Shown here piece by piece: positions 41,101 through 49,296 of a DNA stretch of 64,000 nt (within the stretch, counting starts at the first letter, position 1; each line of letters starts with the position of its first letter). Below the pieces are notes generated by a model. The model was given only the letters and a program-made list of their open reading frames with translations. It did not search any database and had not been told where the DNA came from. The translations under genes and the position numbers were made by a program. The stretch spans positions 2,356,001 through 2,420,000 of the forward strand of contig NZ_CP080203.1 of the NCBI RefSeq assembly GCF_020424085.1, written 5' to 3'. Origin of the DNA: Mycetocola spongiae. GTDB lineage: Bacteria; Actinomycetota; Actinomycetes; Actinomycetales; Microbacteriaceae.

Positions 41101-41688
41101 CTATTTCCGCGGCTGCCGCGGCGGGCGCTGCAACCAGGGCCGCAGAATCCGGGTCACGGTGGGCAGGCCCCAGTACGCCATGATCGGCGTGAGCACAAGC
41201 GTGCTTGCCAGGACCCGCGGCGCGGTTCCCCAGTCCTCCCAGCCCGGGATCAGCCATACCGCGAGCAGCGTGAACGCGAGGTTAAGCGGGAAAAAGCCCA
41301 CCCAGATACTCACCGCCTGTTTCCAGCGCGGCGGCACGATCACGGTGGCGATGGTGTCCTCCGCCGCGACGCTGATCGGCGTATCAAACCAGCCCTCGAT
41401 GCCCGTGCGGCGCTCGGTGCGATCCTCGTGCGCAAACTCGCTTCCCGTGCCCAACCACCAGCGGCGCTCGGGGGAGTTTTCCCAGGCATCGAGCGTGGTG
41501 GCATCGCTAAAGCGGTAGAGCATATGCCAGCGTGTGGCATCCTCCCCCGAGCGCACCCAGCCGGAGCCGAGAAAGCCCGGGTATTTATTTGCAAGATTAA
41601 TTCCCGCCTGGATCCAGACGGTGGCCTCGTCGAGCCGCGCGGGGTCTACCGTGCGCTCGATGGAGACCGTAATGGCATTGTGTCCCAT
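41101..41688 (-). CDS. Antibiotic biosynthesis monooxygenase-type membrane protein
   Basis: A 195-residue protein. Residues about 1-95 resemble the ABM dimeric alpha/beta-barrel (AITVSIERTVDP, NLANKYPGFLGSGWVR, HMLYRFSDATTLDAWENSPER). Two membrane helices follow at roughly residues 127-150 and 163-180, ending in a basic tail. This ABM plus two-helix layout is a known uncharacterised family; substrate unknown, and heme or quinone chemistry cannot be claimed. ATG 41688 is chosen over upstream options because AGAGGT lies six bases before it. Confidence 0.78.
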   Translation of the reverse strand: MGHNAITVSIERTVDPARLDEATVWIQAGINLANKYPGFLGSGWVRSGEDATRWHMLYRFSDATTLDAWENSPERRWWLGTGSEFAHEDRTERRTGIEGWFDTPISVAAEDTIATVIVPPRWKQAVSIWVGFFPLNLAFTLLAVWLIPGWEDWGTAPRVLASTLVLTPIMAYWGLPTVTRILRPWLQRPPRQPRK

Positions 41689-41762
41689 ACCTCTAGTGTG
41701 CGTCATGACCGGCCGCGGCGCCTCCCGACACCCATCGGCCGCGCCGCGCGGGGGAATAGAAA

Positions 41763-41806
41763 CCGCCTCCCCGTTCCGTGGAACGGGGAGGCGGCGGGCG
41801 GGGCCT
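41763..41806 (-). terminator. Terminator between glsB-like and monooxygenase-like genes
   Basis: A perfect 15-bp stem, CCGCCTCCCCGTTCC with its complement, closes on a two-base loop at 41763-41794. On the minus strand it runs on into TTTCTATT (toward 41752), giving a terminator for the gene at 41831-42094. Confidence 0.8.
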
Positions 41807-41830
41807 GGGCCCGGGCCGGAGGAGGAGGCG

Positions 41831-42094
41831 CTAGGCCTTCTTGCGTCCGGTGATTGCCCCGAAGATGGCGAGGACCACAATCGATCCCACGATCGCGAGG
41901 ACCCAGCTACCCAGGTCCCAGAACGCGTCTACCTTTGCCCCGAAGAGGAGGCTGCCGATCCATCCACCCACAACCGCTCCGATGACTCCCAGAATCAGGG
42001 TGGAGAACCACCCGCCGTTCTGGCGTCCGGGAAGAATGGCCTTCGCGATGGATCCGGCGATCAGACCCAAAATAAGGAAAGCGATGAAATTCAT
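41831..42094 (-). CDS. GlsB/YeaQ/YmgE family stress-response membrane protein
   Basis: An 87-residue protein with three hydrophobic segments. It has the family patterns LGLIAGSIAKAILPGRQNGG, LILGVIGAVVGGWIG and a C-terminal basic end (TGRKKA). These transglycosylase-associated-like small membrane proteins are common general-stress proteins with unknown biochemistry. The ATG at 42094 has a perfect AGGAGGT eight bases upstream. It has its own terminator. Upstream, the 411-bp gap to 42506 holds the leader of the DEAD-box gene. Confidence 0.93.
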   Translation of the reverse strand: MNFIAFLILGLIAGSIAKAILPGRQNGGWFSTLILGVIGAVVGGWIGSLLFGAKVDAFWDLGSWVLAIVGSIVVLAIFGAITGRKKA

Positions 42095-42372
42095 GTTTCT
42101 ACCTCCTGCTGTATGGCTCTTTGATGTCGCGGCATTCCGGATGGAATACCGTCGATGGGAAATTAGGCTAGCGTCTGTTATCCACCGGGCGCTAGTCCCC
42201 CGCGAAAGAAACGCGGTTGACCGGGGATTTATGTTCGGTTAACGGCATATGACGGCGCGCGGGAAAAAAGAAAACGTGACTTATGCGATGTGGTGGAGTA
42301 TCGTATGTAGGTCGGCTCTAGACACCGCGGATTGTAACCGCGGAAGGGTTTGTAAGTCTGGTGGGCCGGTTT

Positions 42373-42394
42373 TGTACACGAATACGCGTGTACA
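42373..42394 (+). promoter_or_regulatory. Hairpin in the long leader of the DEAD-box gene
   Basis: TGTACACG pairs with CGTGTACA around a six-base loop. A second dyad, CCGCGG at about 42325-42330 and its repeat about ten bases later, lies just upstream. Both fall in the 410-bp gap before the helicase gene, which has no good ribosome site. Structured long leaders are typical of cold-shock DEAD-box genes, but the promoter was not located. Confidence 0.45.
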
Positions 42395-42505
42395 GATTCA
42401 CACGATGTGAAAACGGTCCCGGCCAAAAGACGCCCGGGTATCAGAGTGCCGCGCCTTTCGCGAGCGCTCACTGTTTCATGCATGAGATAACCCGGAAAAT
42501 TAATA

Positions 42506-44809
42506 ATGCCTAAAAATAAGAACTCCGCCGGCGGACGTCCGGCCAAGAACTACGATCCCAGCTACGGCAAGCGCCCCGCCAAGGGTGGCCCCAAGGCCGG
42601 CAGCCGCAGCCCCGGACACCGCGGATTCCGCGAGGAGCCCGAGGGCGGCCCCCGCAAGGCCCGCTGGAACGCCGATGAGCGCACCGCCGGTTCGCGCTAT
42701 TCGGCCGAGGCTCGTTCCGAGCGCTCGCCCCAGGGTTTTGACCGCGATGACCGTTCGCCGCGTGGCGCCGGTCGCGATGCCCGTGGCGGTTTTGACCGCA
42801 ACGACCGCGGTCCCCGTAAATTTGATCGTGACGACCGGGCTCCCCGCTCGTTTGATCGCAACGATCGTCCCGCCCGTGGCGGCGATGATCGTGCGCCGCG
42901 CAGCTTTGATCGTAATGATCGTGGCCCGGCCCGTTCCTTTGACCGCAACGAGCGTCCCGCGCGTTCGTTTGACCGCGATGACCGCGGTCCCCGCAAGTTT
43001 GATCGTGACGACCGCGCCCCGCGCAAATTTGATCGCGACGACCGGGCTCCCCGCTCGTTTGACCGCAATGATCGTGGCCCGGCCCGTTCCTTTGATCGTA
43101 ACGAGCGTCCCGCGCGTTCGTTTGATCGCGATGACCGCGGTCCCCGCAAGTTCGATCGTGACGACCGGGCTCCCCGTTCGTTTGATCGTAACGAGCGTCC
43201 CGCCCGTGGCGGCGATGATCGTGCGCCGCGCAGCTTTGATCGTAATGATCGTGGCCCGGCCCGCTCCTTTGATCGCAACGAGCGCCCCGCGCGTTCGTTT
43301 GACCGCGACGACCGCGCCCCGCGCAAGTTCGATCGCGACGACCGTGCTCCCCGCTCGTTTGACCGCAACGAGCGCCCCGCGCGTTCGTTTGACCGCGACG
43401 ACCGCGCCCCCCGTAAGTTTGACCGCGACGACCGTGCTCCCCGCTCGTTTGACCGCGGCGAGCGTCCGGCCCGTAAATTTGATCGTGATGAGCGCCCCGC
43501 GCGCAGCTCCAGCATGTACCCCGCCAAGTCCGGTGGCTTCGCGCCGCAGGATGACGTGGTGCTGGAGCGCCTCGAGGCCGACGCGATCCAGGCCGTGGAC
43601 GTCGAGGGCGTAACCTTCGGCGACCTGGGCCTCGGCGGCAATATCGTGACCGCCCTCGCCGAGCTGGGTGCCCCCAGCCCCTTCCCGATCCAGGCCGCGA
43701 CCATCCCGGACGTGCTGTCCGGGAAGGACGTGCTGGGCCGCGGTCGCACCGGCTCGGGTAAGACCATTGCCTTTGGTGCCCCCCTCGTGGAGCGCCTGAT
43801 GGAGAACAGCGGTGGCAAGAACCGTCGCCCGGGCCGCAAGCCCCGCGCGCTGATCCTCGCCCCGACCCGTGAGCTCGCGCTGCAGATCGACCGCACCGTG
43901 CAGCCCATCGCCCGCTCCGTGGGCCTGTTCACCACCCAGATTTATGGTGGAGTTCCCCAGCACCGCCAGGTGGGTGCGCTGCAGCGCGGCGTGGACATCA
44001 TCGTGGGTACCCCGGGACGCATGGAGGACCTGATTAACCAGGGCCGCCTCGACCTGTCCGAGGTCTCGATCATCGTCCTCGACGAGGCCGACCACATGTG
44101 CGACCTGGGCTTCCTGGAGCCCGTGCAGCGCATCATCCGGCAGACCGCCGATGACAGCCAGAAGCTGCTGTTCTCGGCCACGCTGGATAAGGGTGTGGCG
44201 ATGCTTGTGAACGAGTTCCTGGATAAGCCCGCCGTGCACGAGGTGGCCGGCGAGGACCAGGCGTCCTCGACCATCGACCACCGCGTGCTTGTGGTGGAGC
44301 ACCGCGATAAGGATCGCATGATCGAGCAGCTCGCCGACCGCGAGGGCAAGACCCTGATCTTCTCGCGCACCCGCGCCTATGCCGAGCGCCTCACCGATCA
44401 GCTGGAGGACGCGGGAATCCGCGCCGTCGCGCTGCACGGAGACCTCAACCAGGCCCGCCGTACCCGCAACCTGCAGCAGCTGACAAGCGGCCGCGTGAAC
44501 GTTCTGGTCGCCACCGATGTGGCCGCCCGCGGAATCCACGTGGACGATATTGATCTGGTTGTTCAGGCGGATGCGCCGGATGAGTATAAGACCTATACCC
44601 ACCGTGCGGGTCGTACAGGTCGTGCGGGCAAGGAGGGAATCGTGGTCACCCTGATTCCCCGCTCGCGTCGCCGCCGCATGGAGGAGCTGCTCGGCCGCGC
44701 CGAGATCGAGGCCGAGTTTGTGGATGCCCGCCTCGGCGATGACATCATCGAGGAGCTGGCCGGCCGCCAGGCCCCGATCGGCAAGCTCGACGGCACCGAC
44801 CGCCGCTAG
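42506..44809 (+). CDS. DEAD-box RNA helicase with long Arg/Asp-rich N-terminal tail
   Basis: A 767-residue helicase. Residues about 1-335 are a disordered tail of tandem RSFDRNDRPAR and RKFDRDDRAPR-type repeats with some RGG. The core spans about residues 370-740: Q-motif region SPFPIQAATIPDVLSG, motif I GRTGSGKTIAFG, Ia APTRELALQ, II VLDEADHM, III SAT, then DVAARGIHVDDID and HRAGRTGRAG. Related actinobacterial DEAD-box proteins often carry the charged tail at the C-terminus; here it is at the N-terminus. It probably remodels RNA, for example in ribosome assembly or cold adaptation, and the tail may bind RNA or drive condensates. ATG 42506 lacks a Shine-Dalgarno. A strong terminator follows. 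Confidence 0.92.
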   Translation: MPKNKNSAGGRPAKNYDPSYGKRPAKGGPKAGSRSPGHRGFREEPEGGPRKARWNADERTAGSRYSAEARSERSPQGFDRDDRSPRGAGRDARGGFDRNDRGPRKFDRDDRAPRSFDRNDRPARGGDDRAPRSFDRNDRGPARSFDRNERPARSFDRDDRGPRKFDRDDRAPRKFDRDDRAPRSFDRNDRGPARSFDRNERPARSFDRDDRGPRKFDRDDRAPRSFDRNERPARGGDDRAPRSFDRNDRGPARSFDRNERPARSFDRDDRAPRKFDRDDRAPRSFDRNERPARSFDRDDRAPRKFDRDDRAPRSFDRGERPARKFDRDERPARSSSMYPAKSGGFAPQDDVVLERLEADAIQAVDVEGVTFGDLGLGGNIVTALAELGAPSPFPIQAATIPDVLSGKDVLGRGRTGSGKTIAFGAPLVERLMENSGGKNRRPGRKPRALILAPTRELALQIDRTVQPIARSVGLFTTQIYGGVPQHRQVGALQRGVDIIVGTPGRMEDLINQGRLDLSEVSIIVLDEADHMCDLGFLEPVQRIIRQTADDSQKLLFSATLDKGVAMLVNEFLDKPAVHEVAGEDQASSTIDHRVLVVEHRDKDRMIEQLADREGKTLIFSRTRAYAERLTDQLEDAGIRAVALHGDLNQARRTRNLQQLTSGRVNVLVATDVAARGIHVDDIDLVVQADAPDEYKTYTHRAGRTGRAGKEGIVVTLIPRSRRRRMEELLGRAEIEAEFVDARLGDDIIEELAGRQAPIGKLDGTDRR
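42730..43500 (+). repeat. Degenerate 27-33-bp coding repeats for the R/D-rich tail
   Basis: About 25 units coding for (S/K)FDR(N/D)(D/E)R(A/G)P(R/A) follow each other without interruption, with sub-blocks of two or three units duplicated nearly intact (for example around 42870-42960 and 43210-43300). The block pattern indicates slippage or unequal crossing-over while keeping frame. Confidence 0.88.
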
Positions 44810-44822
44810 CCGCCCTACAGAG

Positions 44823-44858
44823 AACCGCCCGTCACCTTCCGGTGGCGGGCGGTTTTTT
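44823..44858 (+). terminator. Terminator after the DEAD-box gene
   Basis: ACCGCCCGTCACC pairs with GGTGGCGGGCGGT around a TTCC loop and is followed by six T residues. It begins 14 bp after the helicase stop. Confidence 0.9.
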
Positions 44859-44984
44859 AGTGCCCCGGATATGCAGCATCCTTTCCGTTCGCTCGGATAG
44901 GGTGCCTAAAAATCTTGAGGTCATCGGGTGCCGCGGCCCGCGCTCCGCTGTATCCGTGACGGGATGTTCCGAGAGGGGGAGCCT

Positions 44985-45242
44985 ATGATTCGGAAGAATC
45001 GCCGAAGCACCGAGACCGCCGGGATCCTCGGGGTCGTGGTGACGACTATCGCCCTGGCGGCACTTCCCCTGGCCCTGGGCGTGAGCATCATCCGGCTGGT
45101 TCCGGTGTGGGGCGAGCCACGCACCCCGTTCTCCTGGTGGTCGCTGCTGCATTTCCTCTGGATCTATGCTCTGCTCTGCGTTCTGATCAGCGTCCTGGAA
45201 CGGTCGAGCCGGCGGCTATTTCCGGGAAAATCTCGCGCATAA
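44985..45242 (+). CDS. Small two-helix membrane protein
   Basis: An 85-residue protein starting MIRKNRRSTETAG at ATG 44985 after GAGAGGGGGA. Helices lie at about residues 14-37 and 48-72 (SLLHFLWIYALLCVLISVLE), followed by a basic tail. No family recognised. A frame extending upstream to 44928 lacks a ribosome site. The TAA stop at 45240-45242 is followed in the same frame by 49 more sense codons that encode further hydrophobic segments, so it may be the first half of a nonsense-split four-helix protein. Confidence 0.6.
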   Translation: MIRKNRRSTETAGILGVVVTTIALAALPLALGVSIIRLVPVWGEPRTPFSWWSLLHFLWIYALLCVLISVLERSSRRLFPGKSRA

Positions 45243-45392
45243 AGCCTCCTCGAGGACGCCATCACACTCCTCGTTCTCACGGCGCTGTATCACGTGTTTT
45301 TTGAGAGGCTGTCGGGGGCGCTGGCGGCGGCCCTGCTGTCGTTTTTCTTCTATTATCTGGCCCGCCCGCTGATCCTGCCGCGCGAAAATTAG
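45243..45392 (+). pseudogene. In-frame hydrophobic continuation after the 45240 stop
   Basis: Reading on in the same frame after TAA gives 49 codons ending at TAG 45390-45392. They include AITLLVLTALYHVFFERLSG and AAALLSFFFYYLARPLIL, two likely membrane helices. A GTG at 45295 could start a 32-residue product but has no ribosome site. The simplest reading is a remnant separated from the 44985 gene by a point nonsense change; a separate micro-protein is possible. Confidence 0.4.
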
Positions 45393-45457
45393 CCCGCAAG
45401 GCCACACGCGGGTATGGTGCATCCGTTTTCGGGGCGCACGTCCACGGGCGGAATCGA

Positions 45458-45979
45458 GTGAGGATCGGCCGCGGAATCATCGAGAGTATCAACGAGGACG
45501 AACGCTCGGTTTTGGTGAGCTTTATCGATGGCAGCATCCCCGATCCGCCCCTCACGGGTGAGCCCCTCCGCGATGAATCCATCATGCGGGAGGATATTCG
45601 GCGAAGACTCCAATCGGTGATCGCGCGTCCCCACCAGCTGCGCTTCGCGAACGCGGTTTTTGCCCGCTATGGCCGGCGCTGCGCGGTATGCCCCCTCACG
45701 CAGCGGGAGCTGCTTGACGCCGCCCATATCCGGGCCAAGAGCGATCGGGGGAGCGATAGCCCCGGAAACGGCCTGCCCCTGTGCGCGAATCATCACCGCG
45801 CTTTTGATCGCGGGTTATGGGCCATCCGTCCCGAGGATCATCGATTGGTCGCGGCGGCGGGCACGGAACTGGGCCGGCTGGGCATCGCCGAGCACTCGCT
45901 GCTCCACGGCCGCCCGCAGCCCGCGGCCGCCGCAATCGCGGCACAGTGGGCAGCCTTTTCGCGGGCGCAGAGGGGCTAG
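45458..45979 (+). CDS. HNH endonuclease domain protein
   Basis: A 173-residue protein. The C-terminal half carries an HNH nuclease core: FARYGRRCAVCPLTQRELLD, AAHIRAKSDRGSDSPGNGLP and LCANHHRAFDRG (AAHI His, Asn, and HH), with Cys pairs that could bind zinc. The N-terminal 50 residues are a small beta-rich region of unknown role. Stand-alone HNH proteins of this kind act in restriction or mobile elements, or remain uncharacterised; no methylase or phage gene is nearby. Start GTG 45458 has a weak ribosome site. The TAG stop shares CTAG (45976-45979) with the stop of the convergent ecfT gene. Confidence 0.82.
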   Translation: MRIGRGIIESINEDERSVLVSFIDGSIPDPPLTGEPLRDESIMREDIRRRLQSVIARPHQLRFANAVFARYGRRCAVCPLTQRELLDAAHIRAKSDRGSDSPGNGLPLCANHHRAFDRGLWAIRPEDHRLVAAAGTELGRLGIAEHSLLHGRPQPAAAAIAAQWAAFSRAQRG

Positions 45980-46806
45980 CCCACCCGCGCGGAGGCGAGC
46001 ACGACCGCGGCGGTGAATGCCCAGAAGCCCAGCATGAAGGCCCAGTCGCGGGTGCGGAACGGGATGCGATAGCGCTCGGTGCGGGTGGGATGCGCGCCGA
46101 AGGCCCGGGCGTCCATCGCGAGCGATACCCGCTCGGCATGCCGGATCGCGCCCGCCATGAGCGGCACCACATAGCCGCTGGAGCGGCGGATCGTGGCGAT
46201 AGGTCCGCGCCCCGGGCTCATGCCGCGCACCCGGTGTGCCTGCCGGATGGTCTCCAGCTCATGCCCAAAGCGCGGCACAAAACGATAGGCGGCGAGCGCG
46301 GTATAGCCGATGCGATACGGCATTCGTAGCTGCTGAATACTCGCCCGCACCAGATCCGGCCCGGTGCTGCTGAGCCCGCCGATCAGCGCGAGGCCAAACA
46401 GGGAGGCCAGCCGCAGCGACGTGGTGAAGCCCGTGGTCAGCTGCCCCACGGTCAGCTCAAACGCCCCGAGGGCCAGCGCCACCTCGGGCTGCCCGGCGCG
46501 CACCGCATCCGTCCATACCGAAAAGCTCAGCCCGAAGACCAGCACAAAAAGCGGCAGACCCAGCGTGAGGGTGAGCAGGGAGGAACGCCGCCAGCGCAGC
46601 CCCGTGAGCATCAGTAGCGCACAGAGCGCAATAAAACACACGGGCGTGAACATGTTTTTGGACAGCAGCGCGCAGATCATCGCGGGTGCCGGACCAAAGA
46701 TCTTGGCCAGGGGATTCAGTCGGTAGAGGTAGTGGCGGGCGCCCGCGCGCTCGGCCTGAATATCGGCCCTATAGGCGTCAAAGGCCGGCGCCGCACCGCG
46801 GCTCAT
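45976..46806 (-). CDS. ECF transporter T component
   Basis: A 276-residue membrane protein that couples the ATPases to the substrate-binding S component in an energy-coupling-factor importer. It has about five helices, an N-terminal HYLYRLNPLAKIFGPAPAMI segment, and a cytoplasmic coupling region near the end: AYRFVPRFGHELETIRQAHRVRG (EcfT Ala-Arg-Gly type helix). The ATG at 46806 overlaps the TGA of the ATPase gene (ATGA); a longer frame to 46851 falls in that gene. It is the last gene of the S-AA-T operon at 49118-45976. Confidence 0.9.
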   Translation of the reverse strand: MSRGAAPAFDAYRADIQAERAGARHYLYRLNPLAKIFGPAPAMICALLSKNMFTPVCFIALCALLMLTGLRWRRSSLLTLTLGLPLFVLVFGLSFSVWTDAVRAGQPEVALALGAFELTVGQLTTGFTTSLRLASLFGLALIGGLSSTGPDLVRASIQQLRMPYRIGYTALAAYRFVPRFGHELETIRQAHRVRGMSPGRGPIATIRRSSGYVVPLMAGAIRHAERVSLAMDARAFGAHPTRTERYRIPFRTRDWAFMLGFWAFTAAVVLASARVG

Positions 46807-48503
46807 GCGCGCGCCTCCGGCAGCTCGCTCAGGCGCGTCACCGAGTTCCACGCTGGATGATTTTTGAGATCGCGCATCGCCCGGGCAAGCGGCGGCAGGC
46901 GCAGCCCGGCCGAGAGGATCAGCTCCTCATCGCTGAGAATATCGTCCGTCTCGCCGAAGCCCACGAGTTCGCCCCCGCTCATCACGGCCACATGGCTGGC
47001 ATAATCGGCGACCAGCTGCAGGTCATGGGAGACCACCAGCACCGTGGTGCCGGCCTCGTTGAGCTCGCGCAACAGCCCAAGCAGCTCGTGTGCGCGCGCC
47101 TGATCCTGGCCAAAGGTGGGCTCGTCCAGCGCGAGGATCGGGGCGCCCGTGACCAGCGCGGTACCCACCGAGAGCCGCCGCTTTTGCCCGCCGGAGAGCA
47201 GGAACGGATGCCGCTCGCGCTCGCCGACCAGCCCAAAGCGCTGCAGCATATCCTGCACGCGGGCCTCCACGATGGGCTCCTCGATTCCGCGCAGCCGCAG
47301 GCCGTGTGCGAGCTCATCGCCCACGGTATAGGTCACAAACTGGTTTTCCGGATTTTGGAAAACAAAACCGATCCGGGAGGTCAGGGTGCGCACGTCCATG
47401 CGGGCCGGGTCCAGCCCGCCCAGGGCGATCTTGCCGCGCGGCGGGCGCACCACCCCGGCAATGGCCTGCACCAGGGTGGTCTTTCCGGCGCCATTGGTGC
47501 CCACCACGGCCAGGAAGGAACCCGGGTTCAGCGTGAGGTTCACCCCGCGTAGGATCGATACCCGGTTGCGGATGATTTCCAGATCCCGCACCGTGATCAG
47601 CGCGGCATCCCAGACGCCGCGCCCGGTCTCGGGGGCGGGCAGCCGCTCGGGCAGCTCCACGGCATCTAGCGCCGCGGTGAGTTCCCGCGGGGTCAGCGGC
47701 AGCGGATCCAGCACCACCCCGGCCCGCGCGAGCCGGAGCGCGGCCAGCGAGGATACCGGAAGCCAGACGCCCAGCCGGTCCAGTTCCTCGGCATGGGTCA
47801 CCAGGATTTCGCGGGCGGGGCCCAGCAGGATTTGCCGCCCCTCGCGGTCCAGCACCAGCACCCGATCCACGAGGTCCATCGCGGGATCCAGATTATGTTC
47901 AATCAGCACCACCGAGCGGTCGCCGCGGGAGACCACGCCGGCCAGCACCCGATAGACCTCCTCGATACCGGCGGGGTCCAGGTTTGCGGTGGGCTCGTCG
48001 AGCACCAGCACGGGGGAGCGCATCGCGAGCGCACACGCGATCGCGAGGCGCTGCCGGCCGCCGCCGGAGAGCCGGTCGGGATTATCGCCGCGGCGCTCCC
48101 AGAGCCCCACCTCGCGCAGGGCCTGCTCGGCGCGCGCGAGGACCTCCTCCGCGGGCAGCCCCAGATTCTCGGGGCCAAAACACACCTCGTCGAGCGCGGT
48201 GCCGGTGATCATCTGGGTATCGGGATCCTGGAATACCATCGCGACGTGCTCGCTCAGCCGCGCCACCGAGGAACCCACGGTGCGCAGCCCGCCCACGTGT
48301 ACCTCGCCCTGCAGCCGCGCCGAGACCGCGTGGGGCACCAGGCCGTTCAGGGCCAGCGCGAGCGTGGACTTGCCCGATCCGCTGGGGCCGAGGATCAGCA
48401 GCACCTCGCCCGGGATCAGGTCGAAGCTCACGCCATCCGGGGTGAAGCCCGGGTTATCCTCGTGGCCGATGCGCACATCGGTGAGGGAGAGGGGGAAATC
48501 CAC
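46803..48503 (-). CDS. ECF transporter ATPase with two fused ABC domains
   Basis: A 566-residue protein with two ABC domains in tandem. The first (about residues 1-240) has GPSGSGKSTLALAL, LSGGGRQRLAIACAL and VLVLDEPTANLDPAG. The second (about residues 300-545) has GTNGAGKTTLVQAI, LSGGQKRRLSVGTAL and ILALDEPTFGQDQARA, the Phe-Gly-Gln form common in EcfA ATPases. The fusion means one chain supplies both ATPase subunits, as in YkoD. It lies between the S component (six bases upstream) and ecfT. The substrate is set by the S protein, probably a thiamine-related compound if the YkoE resemblance holds. Confidence 0.93.
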   Translation of the reverse strand: MDFPLSLTDVRIGHEDNPGFTPDGVSFDLIPGEVLLILGPSGSGKSTLALALNGLVPHAVSARLQGEVHVGGLRTVGSSVARLSEHVAMVFQDPDTQMITGTALDEVCFGPENLGLPAEEVLARAEQALREVGLWERRGDNPDRLSGGGRQRLAIACALAMRSPVLVLDEPTANLDPAGIEEVYRVLAGVVSRGDRSVVLIEHNLDPAMDLVDRVLVLDREGRQILLGPAREILVTHAEELDRLGVWLPVSSLAALRLARAGVVLDPLPLTPRELTAALDAVELPERLPAPETGRGVWDAALITVRDLEIIRNRVSILRGVNLTLNPGSFLAVVGTNGAGKTTLVQAIAGVVRPPRGKIALGGLDPARMDVRTLTSRIGFVFQNPENQFVTYTVGDELAHGLRLRGIEEPIVEARVQDMLQRFGLVGERERHPFLLSGGQKRRLSVGTALVTGAPILALDEPTFGQDQARAHELLGLLRELNEAGTTVLVVSHDLQLVADYASHVAVMSGGELVGFGETDDILSDEELILSAGLRLPPLARAMRDLKNHPAWNSVTRLSELPEARA

Positions 48504-48509
48504 CGTTCC

Positions 48510-49118
48510 CTAGGCGAGTGCCACGCGCAGCGCGGCACCCCCGCGCGGCCGGCGACGGTCCACGGGATACTGAATGCCGCGCACCACGCCGGTGCGGTCG
48601 ATGCCGCCGGCGATCTGGCGCGCAAGCCAGGTAAAGAAAACGGGGGAGAGGACATAAACGGCCACCGAGATTACCTGCGCCACGGGCCCAAAATGGGTCG
48701 TGCCCAGCGCAAGCGACATGATCACGGCGATCACCACGCCGCCAAAGAGGGCGCTGCTGTAATACAGCCAGGCCGCCCAATAGCGATAGCGGCCGAGGGC
48801 AAACGGAAGCTCCTGAATCAGCCCGATCAGCAGGCCCGTGCCGATATGGCGGGCATATTGTGTGGGGTCCAGGGCCGCGCTCGTGAGGCCCGCGATCAGG
48901 CCGGTCAGGATGGCCACACCCGGGCGGCGCAGCAGCCACTGCGCGATTACGCCGGGGAAAAAATACAGGCCCAGCAGGAAGCCATAAAGCACCGGGACAA
49001 AACCCAACACCACAACATGCATATAGCCGGCCACCGCGAGGGGGATTCCCGCCCCCACGCCGATCGCGGCGCAAGTGAGCAGGAGCCGGGTATTGGTTTT
49101 GTGCATGATGCGAGCCAT
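48510..49118 (-). CDS. ECF transporter S component (YkoE-like)
   Basis: A 202-residue membrane protein with five or six helices, the size and charge pattern of an ECF substrate-binding component. Segments such as FVPVLYGFLLGLYFFPGVIAQ, LTSAALDPTQYARHIGTGLL and GLIQELPFALGRYRYW resemble the YkoE family, linked by comparative genomics to thiamine or hydroxymethylpyrimidine uptake. No TPP riboswitch was recognised upstream, so the substrate remains open. ATG 49118 is the first gene of the operon and diverges from the gene at 49297 across 178 bp. Confidence 0.82.
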   Translation of the reverse strand: MARIMHKTNTRLLLTCAAIGVGAGIPLAVAGYMHVVVLGFVPVLYGFLLGLYFFPGVIAQWLLRRPGVAILTGLIAGLTSAALDPTQYARHIGTGLLIGLIQELPFALGRYRYWAAWLYYSSALFGGVVIAVIMSLALGTTHFGPVAQVISVAVYVLSPVFFTWLARQIAGGIDRTGVVRGIQYPVDRRRPRGGAALRVALA

Positions 49119-49296
49119 TCACTTCCGCAGAGAGAACCCCGATAAATAACAGGTCAACTCTAATTTACCCGAGGGTGCGCGATCCGCATAATAAGGGAAC
49201 CCGCGCGCATGGGTGGCTGTCGGCCCCGGTGCGGCGCCCGCGCGGGGGGTGAAGTACGCTAGAGACACCACCACAGAGGCGAGACCCAAGATCACG

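Noticed and set aside
42290-42380. tRNA-like folding with GTAACCGCGG and GGTTTGTAAG segments
   Set aside because: No TTCRANNC T-loop, no acceptor-stem pairing and no plausible anticodon arm.
42500-44602. A 700-codon minus-strand frame with AVKRTRG-like repeats
   Set aside because: Antisense to the DEAD-box gene; the repeats are a reverse reading of its Arg/Asp tail.
49119-49296. Possible TPP riboswitch before the YkoE-like gene
   Set aside because: No CUGAGA or the second conserved pyrophosphate-sensor segment is visible on the minus strand.
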